NCBI GenBank assembly: GCA_037179515.1
Contig: JAXCGZ010019129.1
Coordinates: 31,461 to 95,460 of the forward strand
Direction of reading: 5' to 3'
DNA: 64,000 nt
From: Halocaridina rubra
Lineage: Eukaryota; Arthropoda; Malacostraca; Decapoda; Atyidae
Translations under genes and position numbers: made by a program
The notes under the pieces: generated by a model
Database searches by the model: none
Told to the model about the DNA's origin: nothing
The model's input: the letters and a program-made list of their open reading frames with translations, nothing else
Part shown: positions 55,915-64,000 of the stretch, piece by piece
Position numbering within the stretch: position 1 is the first letter of the stretch
Layout: the number at the start of each line of letters is the position of its first letter

Positions 55915-56375
55915 TTTAGTTAGCAGGGTGATTGCAACGTGTGGAAAAGCAAGCATAATTAGGACAGGTATGGCAGCAACTTTGGCGACGGTCCACCATC
56001 TAGAGTTGCATATCTAGAAAGAATTGCAAGCAACTTTGAAGAGAAGCATAAAAAAAAAGCCAATCTGCCACAACCAACCCCTGCCCCTCATGGGACTCAT
56101 AAGCCTGGGAGAGGCCTCGGGCATTCAGACGAGTACCTCATCTCTCATTACAACACACACAACAATACAATGTTTTTATACACCAAAAAATTACTCTCTG
56201 GCTGTCATTTCTTGAGGACTCATTCCAGCCGGAAATATGAAAAACTTGTAGAAGACTGCACCACCAACACAACATGCACTTCCTGAGAGCTCTGTGGGAA
56301 AGCCCGGAATAAGGAGTGGCCTTCCTTAGGGACTAGGGGCTGTTTGACCTTGCAGCATGGGGAACAATTGCCAGG
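55915..56375. mobile_element. interspersed repeat family D copy
   Basis: Contains 'gccacaaccaacccctgccc', 'ctgggagaggcctcgggcat', 'ttcctgagagctctgtggga', 'gtggccttccttagggact'. Intergenic. Confidence 0.65.
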
Positions 56376-56755
56376 CTTCAGGTCTCCATGGTTTATATTA
56401 AATCCACGATATGGACATAGTGTTATTAACAGATGTTTTTTTTTAAGATGAGTTTTACATCACTTGCTCCAATTAAGTATATATCTAGTAAACTTATCAC
56501 ACACCTGAATATAAGGCTGCCCCTGGAAAGGGTTACTTTCATCCTATTCCTCTGTCACCTTGCACTACTTATTTGAAACTGTACTTGTATTTTATTAAAC
56601 CTGTCAAACATAACATTGTAATTAATTTAATGAAGTTTGGTTTTGAAAATTATTTAAGAACATATCATTTACAAAGGTGAAAAGTACTGTAAAAAAAATA
56701 TGCATGAAGTTTATTGTTCAGTTATTTACACAAATTAGTATTTCCGTCAAAAAGG

Positions 56756-56895
56756 GGGCCATTGTAGCTCAATGGTAGAAAACACAAATTGGGAAGTGAC
56801 AAATCTGACATTTGCGAGTTCGATCCCGCCAGGAGACATTAGAAAGTCATCCACTTTTATTAGCCCAGCTCCAAGCTGTGATATGAGGCTCTACT
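56756..56895 (+). mobile_element. SINE family A copy with a well-kept tRNA-like head
   Basis: 'ccattgtagctcaatggtag' (A box) and 'cgagttcgatcccgccag' (B box), then 'gtcatccacttttattagc'. Body truncated; an inverted tail fragment follows at 56920-56962. Confidence 0.75.
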
Positions 56896-56962
56896 CTTAT
56901 AAGTTTGTTCTGTGTTACTATTTTATGTGTCACAGTTATTCCCATTTCGAATAGGGAATGAC

Positions 56963-58012
56963 AAAAAGATTGTGAAGAAAGACGATAACAATGGTAGAGA
57001 CCTTCAAAAAGACCTAACTTCTCTGAAGGAGTGGTCAGAAAAGTGGCTAATAAATTCAATAATTTTAAATGTAATGATAATGGTCAAGGGTGAAAGAAGA
57101 CCCAAGTTTGGGTAGTCAACAGCAGGCACGTAACTTCGAGAGGCAGATAACGAAAGAAATCCAATGGTAGATTTATTGGCGGATTTGTTTCTAGAAAAAG
57201 TCGAAAACAATGGTAGAGACCTTCAGGAAGATCTAAATAGTCGGAACGAGCGGTCAGAAAAGTGGCTAATAAAATTCAATAATTAAAAATGTAAAGTTAT
57301 GATGATGGGTAAGAGTGCAAGAAGACCCAAGTTGGGATACTCAATAGCAGGCGCGTAACTTCAAGAGGCAGAGAATGAAAGAAATCATCTAGGGGTAAAC
57401 GTATAGGTGGATTTATCTCTAGAAATGCATATAAATGGTATAGCAAAGGCTGCATATGCTTTCTTAGCATATATAATGATGGCCTTCAGGCACATGGAAA
57501 ATAAATGTTCAAAAATATTTATGTGAAATATGGGAGGTCTCAATTTGAATATGCTGTACAACTTTTGGAATATGCATTTGCAAAAGCAAATATATAGACT
57601 GGAGAAAGTTCAAATACATGCTATGAAGCTGGTTATGGGAGACATGCAGTCAGATTTATGAGGAAGGCTTGGGGAGTTAAATTTACCATAACTTGAAGAG
57701 GGGGATATGGTGACGGTTTTTATATTTCCTCGTGGTTTTAACAGAAGGGACAGGGAATACTATATTAATATCGGGGCTCTAAAACTATATGTCATAGTTT
57801 TGAAATTTCGCAAGAAAACGTCTTTGTAGGATGTAAGGAAGTACTTTTTTAGTGTAAGAATAGTTGATAATCGGAATATGGTAAGCGAAGAAACAGTAAA
57901 TGTTAACTGCATTTATAGTTTCAAGGAAGACATGGTAAGTGTCAATGAATAAAAACAATGAGACCAATCAGGAAACGGGGAAGTATGAGCCTATGACTCT
58001 TTCCCTTAAACA
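56963..58012 (+). pseudogene. decayed CR1-like 3' region with internal tandem duplication
   Basis: The CR1 block 'gtcagaaaagtggctaat' ... 'gaagacccaag' occurs twice in a row (56987-57205 and 57206 to about 57425), then continues once to a typical end 'gagcctatgactctttccc' at about 58010. Stops in all frames; not functional. Confidence 0.75.
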
Positions 58013-58019
58013 CAAGGAA

Positions 58020-58100
58020 GGAAGTACAGATAAGTTGGAGCTCGGATATCAAGGTTGGATTTCTCTCTTAATACCCTGCAGTGGGCTCGAGCACCTGTAG
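58020..58100 (-). mobile_element. SINE family A, middle fragment
   Basis: 'acagataagttggagctcgg' to 'gtgggctcgagcacctg'; head and tail missing. Confidence 0.6.
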
Positions 58101-58254
58101 GTACCTATTATATAATATACTTCGAACTTAATCATCTTCCCACCACCCAAATCTCCTCCGTGTCTTATTCCCAGTTTCGTAAGTCTCATACCATTTTTGC
58201 GCATGTCACCTACTGAACCCTCCCTCTTTCGTGATGATGATAATGCTAATGAAA

Positions 58255-58415
58255 CCATTTATGACACAATTAGTCACCATTCGAATGGGGGTGGATACAG
58301 ACATGTTGGAGCTAAGGGATTAATACTGGATATCCTCCCTAACACCCCACGATGTGATCAAACCAATGTTAGTCGCTTCTTAAATCGTGCACTGTAACAA
58401 TGAGCTGGATGATGC
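58255..58415 (-). mobile_element. SINE family A copy
   Basis: 'tgacacaattagtcaccatt', 'cgaatgggggtggataca', 'ggatatcctccctaacaccc'. It is followed at once by another copy in the same orientation. Confidence 0.82.
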
Positions 58416-58418
58416 AAC

Positions 58419-58577
58419 GTTTTATGTCGCAATTAATCCCCATTTGAATGGGGGTAGATACAGACATGTTGGGACTGGAGGATCAAGACTGGATATGCTC
58501 CTCCTACCACCACTCGATGGGATCAAACTCGTGTTAGTCACTTCTCGATTCGCGCACTAACACTGAACTAGCCTCCT
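58419..58577 (-). mobile_element. SINE family A copy
   Basis: 'cgttttatgtcgcaattaat', 'catttgaatgggggtagat', 'actggatatgctcctcct', head 'gcactaacactgaactagcc'. Tandem neighbour of the previous copy. Confidence 0.8.
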
Positions 58578-58863
58578 GCTTAACTCTTCACGTTTCCTCT
58601 TTTTCCTTCTCTCTTTTTCCAAAGGAAAATCAATTTTCGGTCATTAACAGGTTGTTACTTCCATGTTATTTGTCAACCATAATAAAATCACACTCATTCA
58701 TACAAGTACAAGAAAAACTGAGGAATCAGAATATTTCTTGATCCCGTTTGAAAGTCCAATATTTTCTCGGTCTTTTCGTGGCAAGGTTTCAAGGCGAGAT
58801 GGATATCAACCCTCCACTTTCCCATACCCCATGATACATAAGTGGACACATTAATGTATATTA

Positions 58864-59022
58864 AAGGAGGCAATAACTCAGCAGCAGAGCGCGCAGGTAG
58901 GAAAGTGACTAACGCAGGTTTGATCTCACTGTGGGGCGTTAGGAAGGGTATCCAGCCTTAATCTCCCAGCTCCAACATGTGTCCATCCCATTCGAATGGG
59001 GACTACATGTGACACATGAAAA
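58864..59022 (+). mobile_element. SINE family A copy
   Basis: Head 'gcaataactcagcagcagag', 'ggaagggtatccagcctta', perfect palindrome CCCATTCGAATGGG at about 58988, tail 'gtgacacatgaaaataaa'. Confidence 0.84.
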
Positions 59023-59309
59023 TAAATAAAGTAAGTGCACTCATGCCTCTTGGCCTATCAAATATAGGAGTGGCTACAACTTTACAGCAGAACTGAATGA
59101 ACTGATATCCGGCAGATATCCACAAGAAGAATATGAAAACATCACTCTTGCCTGCTTGAAGAAAGATTTTATACAGAATATTTAAATGACACGTCCAAAC
59201 AAACTGCTTATTTATTGCAAAGAACTGGAAAAATACATCGACAGACTGACCCACATAAGACTCAGAGTGTCCCTATAACGCCATGCCACGAGATACAATA
59301 TTGCAACGT

Positions 59310-59457
59310 TTTTCTTGTTTCACAATAAATCCCGATTCGAATGGAGGTGGATACAGACATGTTGGAACTAGTGGATTTAGGCCTTGAGGTGGGATTGAAG
59401 CTGCATTAGTCGCTTCCCGACTTGCAGATCCTACCACAGAGATACCTACCATTGCCC
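59310..59457 (-). mobile_element. SINE family A copy, middle deleted
   Basis: 'ttcacaataaatcccgattc', 'gaatggaggtggatacagac', head 'gatcctaccacagagatacc'; the GGGCATCC region is lost. Confidence 0.72.
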
Positions 59458-59744
59458 AATTCCTTTAGTGCAACTAAAATTTCAAACATATTTGCTGAAT
59501 ACGCAACATCGCTAATCATCTAAAAAATAAATAAATAAATAAAGTTAAGATAAAAATGAGATCTGTTCATTTAACTGTGGGTGTCATTCTGCCCTACCCA
59601 GGGTATAGATTTAGGCCATCAGAGAGAAATCCAGGAGATGAAGAAGCCCCTCCTCCACTCTCCAAATTTTTCTTGATGCTTTCCAATACTCGAAAGATTC
59701 AAATTTCGGGATATTTTCATTCATATCAATATCAGAGGTAAACA

Positions 59745-59747
<3 letters not shown>

Positions 59748-59816
<69 letters not shown>

Positions 59817-59973
59817 CATCCTTTTATATGTCACAATTAGTCCCCATTCGATTGAAGCTGGACACAGACATACTGAAGTGGGTGTATTAAACCTGAATGC
59901 CATTCCTAACGCCCCGTGGGGGATCGAAACCGCACTGACTTGCGCATTCTACCACTGAGCTATCGCGTCCCCT

Positions 59974-60034
<61 letters not shown>
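59748..60034. repeat. (TAA)n microsatellite split by a SINE
   Basis: TAA units at 59748-59815 and again at 59974-60034, with a family A SINE between. Confidence 0.95.
59818..59972 (-). mobile_element. SINE family A copy inside a (TAA)n array
   Basis: 'tatatgtcacaattagtccc', 'tgaatgccattcctaacgcc', 'cattctaccactgagctatc'. (TAA)n flanks it on both sides. Confidence 0.84.
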
Positions 60035-60035
<1 letters not shown>

Positions 60036-60298
60036 TACTCATATCAGCAAAAAGCATCTATTCAGTTCAAGCCAATGGAAAGTTTTCTGGTCTCTATATG
60101 ATTTATTTTTGGAATTTAATAATTGCTGAAATATTTAAATCTGAGTACCATGGAGACATTAAACAAAATATTAGTGTATCTCTTTGGAGCATCAACATCA
60201 AATTTATATTTTCAAGACCTCTCGTGATTAACAAAGGTTTAACATTGTATCAGACGATAGAATAAAATTTCCGAGAGGTTGCAAATTAATTCTCTCGT

Positions 60299-60355
60299 TC
60301 AGACCTGTCTATGTCCACCCCCAATCGAATGGGGATAAACTGTGACACAAAAGCT
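60299..60355 (+). mobile_element. SINE family A, tail fragment
   Basis: 'cagacctgtctatgtccacc', 'caatcgaatggggataaact', 'gtgacacaaaag'. Confidence 0.7.
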
Positions 60356-60508
60356 GAACAAAATAGCTAAAAAAAAAAGAAAATACGAAATGAGTCCTTG
60401 CTGTAGCTAAGAGAGTAGTACAGCAATTATACAAAAAATATGACCAGATTTTTATTCTTCACTCTACCCATCGATCCGCACATATTTCAGAAGAGCGAAA
60501 TCTTTGAG

Positions 60509-60705
60509 TATTAACTAACGCGCTGCCTTCGCAATCACGAGATGGCAGATCGGTTCCCGTCCAAGACCGAGAGTTTAAGCTGTTTTACTGGGAGGTTACT
60601 GCTGTGGCTGGGCACTACAGTGGGGGGAGGGTTGGGGCTCGCACCGGCTGACGTTCTGAGGAGCATCTTAGATGGCTATCGGAACTGAAACCCAGCAACC
60701 TTTAC
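60509..60705 (+). mobile_element. SINE family B copy
   Basis: 'ttaactaacgcgctgccttc', 'gatcggttcccgtccaagac', 'gttttactgggaggttactg', 'gaggagcatcttagatggct'. Same order as the minus-strand copy at 41 kb. Confidence 0.7.
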
Positions 60706-61455
60706 CTTGAACTTTATTACGTCAATCTATTTTCATCTTTTAGCACTTCAAGTACCCTTATAAGATATATTAATTGACGCATTGATCCCATGAACATTAT
60801 ATATCATATTCTTAATTTATCTCCTCAGTCGCAAGACTGATAGGTATTCTTAAAAACACTCAAATTAGAAATAAACAATGAAATTGATAGCATCCAACAC
60901 AATGGGTCTTAGGGAATAAGGAAAAACATACATGATGGTTTTATAATCATAAAAGTTAGAAAGCATCCTAAAAGTTCTCTTGGGGACATATATTTCAAAG
61001 AAACAACATTCAAATAAATAAATAAACAATTATACCGAGGGTGGGCGAAAAGTCACAGTGTTTAATATCCTCACTGTGGGTGTACCGTTTCCTAACTTGC
61101 ATTAATATTAAGGAGTAGTGATCATCAGGAAGAGTCTCAGAGAGGTAATCCCTCCCTCAAAAGGGCGAGAAATATATATAAGAAAAAATTAGGAAACCTG
61201 CCTTTTGGCCCACCCTAACTTGGCTTGAAAAGCAAATCCCATGACTAGGAAGAGAGGATTGGCAGAGCATGCGTGAGAGGCAGGAGAAATATCAATAACT
61301 CAGCTTCTGAGTCACCCGTTTCATAAGTTCTCTCCGATATTGTAAATCATTTATAAAATGATCTTAAAGATGCAGATTTTCTAATAAGAGCTTTGTGCTC
61401 TTAATATTACCTATTAGTTCATTCTCTTTAATCTCATTTTCAGAGTGAACAAAAC

Positions 61456-61528
61456 CGACCGTGACAGGACTCGAACCTGCAATCTTCGGATCCGAAGTCC
61501 GACGCCTTATCCATTAGGCCACACGGTC
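61456..61528 (-). tRNA. tRNA-Arg(TCG)
   Basis: A 73-base cloverleaf on the minus strand including the discriminator G. The acceptor stem GACCGTG pairs perfectly with CACGGTC; the D arm contains TGGCCTAATGGATAAGGC (A box), the anticodon stem TCGGA/TCCGA holds loop CTTCGGA with anticodon TCG, and the T arm GCAGG-TTCGAGT-CCTGT contains the B box. A TTTT terminator for RNA polymerase III follows at 61454-61451. Unlike the degenerate SINE heads in this window, all stems are intact, so it is likely functional. No intron. Confidence 0.97.
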
Positions 61529-61723
61529 TTCTACCAAGCTGAGGGGAACCGACAAAAATAAAAATAAATTCATTGAGGAAACAGAGGAGTATACGCTAGT
61601 TGGCAAGAGAAGAGGGGAATGTACATTACCGCACAGGAGTTACGTTGCCTCTTCTTTTTCATATAACTGCATTTGGAATAAGTGTGGCGACAAGTTGTGT
61701 CAAACTCTTGAAAACAAGAGTCT

Positions 61724-61724
<1 letters not shown>

Positions 61725-61796
<72 letters not shown>
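61725..61796. repeat. (GA)n microsatellite
   Basis: About 35 GA units, 200 bases from the tRNA gene. Confidence 0.97.
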
Positions 61797-61799
<3 letters not shown>

Positions 61800-62190
61800 T
61801 GAGATATCACTATGCTATCACAGTGATAAGAGTCACCACATATTTCTAAAGGGCAAACCGTAAGGTAATTACATTAATAACCAAGTACTAGGACCTGGGT
61901 ACGGGAAGCCAGAAATAATTAATAGAAGCATACCAACATCACATCTGACAACCTATACATAAGCATGAGTTCGTGATAAAATTTACAACCACATATCGAC
62001 TGATGAGCTGACTCTTCTGAGATGAAAGGGATTATCACAGAGGGAAACTCCTATCATATACTTATTTTTGTACCCAAGTAGTTGTACTTGAAAGCTGCTG
62101 GCTTGGCTACAAGACAGGTACACTTTGGGAAATGTGTTATTCTGTTCTCGACCTCTAAATGCTGTTTATATTTTAAGTAGAAATCCTATG

Positions 62191-62191
<1 letters not shown>

Positions 62192-62272
<81 letters not shown>
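62192..62272. repeat. (CT)n microsatellite
   Basis: About 40 CT units with one slip, about 400 bases from the (GA)n array and complementary to it. Confidence 0.97.
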
Positions 62273-62649
62273 AGCGCTTTATCACTTTTTTAAGAAGTGT
62301 CCTATTAGGACATTCTCTTCTCTCTCTGAAAATCTGAAAGAGGGATGCTTAAAATTCTTATCTTTAAAGGAAAATATTAGGAATTAGTGGCTGGTAGCAA
62401 AGTCATGGAAAAATCACAATATTTGCCAGAGAACAAGGGACAGGAGAAAAAGTTACAATTTATTTAACTATCTTCAATATTATGTATAATGACTATACTC
62501 TCCTATTTTGGTAAAATAAGCATTGATAGCGGTTCTCCGGTTCCTAGTCATACAAAATTGTCTCATATTATTAAATTACAAAAATTAAAATATTAAAATG
62601 GCTTTATTGATAGTAATGCATCAAACCTTATTCCTCTGTCTGTTTTCTC

Positions 62650-63670
62650 TAAATCTCATCCCACTTCTACATGGAGTCGATATTTTTGACAGCTCTCCTT
62701 CACATAGCACGGCGGTCATATACGACATCTTCTGAAAGCTGTTTCTCCGTTAAATCCTCTTTAATGTTGTCCATCCATCTGTGCTTCGGCCTTCCTCACC
62801 TTCTCCTTACCAGTATTTCCATCCGTAAAATTCTTCCCCACATATACCTCATCTCTTTTCATAACATGGCCATATCATTGCAGTCTTCTTTTCTGCACCT
62901 TCTTCGATATCTCTGTTACTTTCGTGGTCCTTCTTATACTTTCATTCCAGATCTTATCCATTTTGGTTACTCCACACACCCATCTAAGCATTTTTACCTC
63001 TTTAATCTCCAACTTCCTCTCCTGCACTATTTTCACTGGCCATGGTTCCGCGCCATATATCATGGTCTTATTCCCTTAAACACTGCATTGATCCTACGAT
63101 CACAGAGAACTCAAGACAACTTCCTTCAAGTATTCCTTCGATCCTGCACTGTGTGTCATTTCTACATCCAAATTCCATCATCCGCCACCGTTGAACCTAA
63201 GTACTTAACTTTTCCACCCTTTTCAGTCTCGTCCTCTGAAGGTTCATTCCATAGTCTTGATCCTCATTAAACGGCAGGTATTCTGTTTTCTTTCTAAGGA
63301 TCTTAAGCCCTCTGTCTTCCATAGCCTTCCTTCACTGTTCGTTCTGAAATTCCAACAACTCTGCACTGGTGCTGCACAGAATGATATATCAGCAAACATC
63401 ATGCACAAGGAGGTTTGGTCTATTACATCGCAAACAATCACATCCATAATCAGACCGAATAGGTAAGGGCTTAAAGCATATCCCTGAAGTAGACCAATTC
63501 TAAATGGTATTCTTTCCGTTAGCCCGACGCTGCTCCTAACCTGTATTCGTTCCATCATACATATCCTGGACAGTCCTTACACACTTTTCCGGTGACCCTT
63601 TCTCCCTTATAGATCATATCTCTTGCCTTGGAACTTTAGCATATGCTGCTCCAGGTCTATAACAACTATG
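62650..63670 (-). pseudogene. decayed RTE-like non-LTR retrotransposon on the minus strand
   Basis: Read on the minus strand from right to left: DLEKAYAKVPRQEI and VRTVQDMYDG (about 63640-63550), RSSVGLTERIPFRIGLLQGY and ALSPYLFGLIMDV, CMMFADISF (catalytic FADD decayed to FADI), and after breaks MIYGAEPWPV, LRWVCGVTKMDKIWNESI and KVQKRRLQWYGHVMKRD. Stops and frameshifts throughout. It is opposite in orientation to the other LINE copies in this window. Confidence 0.8.
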
Positions 63671-63715
63671 TGTAGTAATGAAGCAAAGCTACAGTGATGC
63701 AAAATCCCATCTGCA

Positions 63716-63775
63716 GTCCGGCTCTAACTTGTCTGTGTCCACTCAAATTTGAATGGGGACTAATTTTGACATTAA
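63716..63775 (+). mobile_element. SINE family A, tail fragment
   Basis: 'cttgtctgtgtccactcaaa', 'tttgaatggggactaatttt'. Confidence 0.68.
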
Positions 63776-64000
63776 ACGATGCCTCTTTGATCTAAACCAA
63801 CCTGCAGTCCTGAGAACAATAGGTGTCGGAATATAATGGTAATGTTCTTAATTATCTCGTCAGTTGGCAATAATGGCAAGCAATTGCAACTGTGGCGCCT
63901 TTGCTCTTTTCGCTCTAAAAGTCTCGACTTAAGAGTGATAAAAGCAAATAGTAAATATTACAATCTCCTGCACAACAAAATTGTCCAAAACATTCTCGTA

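Larger units (their letters stand above)
60710..62650. other. non-coding stretch around the tRNA gene
   Basis: Apart from tRNA-Arg and the GA and CT arrays I see no gene. 60.7-61.4 kb and 61.8-62.2 kb are unique sequence with short, unconvincing open frames only. Confidence 0.6.

Noticed and set aside
56770..56840. tRNA gene call on the SINE head at 56.76 kb
   Set aside because: A- and B-box-like blocks are present but no acceptor or anticodon stem pairs properly; it is a SINE head, not a tRNA gene.
62671..63270. 199-codon plus-strand frame
   Set aside because: It is the antisense shadow of the decayed RTE-like reverse transcriptase on the minus strand.

Overview
The window looks like nuclear DNA of an arthropod, most likely a decapod crustacean and possibly a crab. 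The signs are AT-rich sequence, very long (AT)n arrays, many non-LTR retrotransposon remnants (CR1-like copies with CA-rich tails, RTE-like and Jockey/I-like copies), a tRNA-derived SINE present in about 30 copies, and inverted-repeat elements with a degenerate CCTAA/TTAGG core, which is the arthropod telomere motif. Genes are split by GT-AG introns of up to 13.8 kb. There is nothing prokaryotic: no operons, CRISPR arrays or phage. The organism call is an inference from style, not from a marker gene.

Left two thirds (17-42790, minus strand): the first 11 coding exons of a TTC7 (tetratricopeptide repeat protein 7A/7B) homologue. I assembled it exon by exon. Every splice phase agrees and the exons give 582 codons with no stop. 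The gene runs off the left edge, so roughly the last third of the protein is missing. Its introns hold SINEs, LINE fragments, MITEs, minisatellites and microsatellites.

Middle (45567-52271, plus strand, divergent from TTC7): a complete six-exon gene for a 644-residue protein. I read it as the homologue of DELE1 (death ligand signal enhancer), the mitochondrial stress messenger. It has an Arg-rich MWR- amino end, a hydrophobic stretch, and C-terminal SEL1-type repeats. It also carries an unusual cysteine cluster with five CxxC motifs. The start codons of the two genes are 2.8 kb apart, separated by CR1 debris and three long (AT)n arrays.

Right part (52.3-64 kb): no further convincing protein gene. 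It holds SINE clusters, a rearranged CR1 copy, MITEs, one intact tRNA-Arg(TCG) gene on the minus strand (61456-61528), GA/CT arrays, and a decayed RTE-like reverse transcriptase on the minus strand.

The two genes are not expected to share a pathway: TTC7 scaffolds PI4KA at the plasma membrane, DELE1 relays mitochondrial stress. I found no new multi-gene system. The most unusual observations are (1) tandem duplications that cover or touch splice junctions at four TTC7 exons, two of which create in-frame alternative acceptors, (2) the CxxC cluster in the DELE1-like protein, (3) an inverted-repeat element family with a telomere-like core, and (4) an approximately 770-bp foldback-like element.
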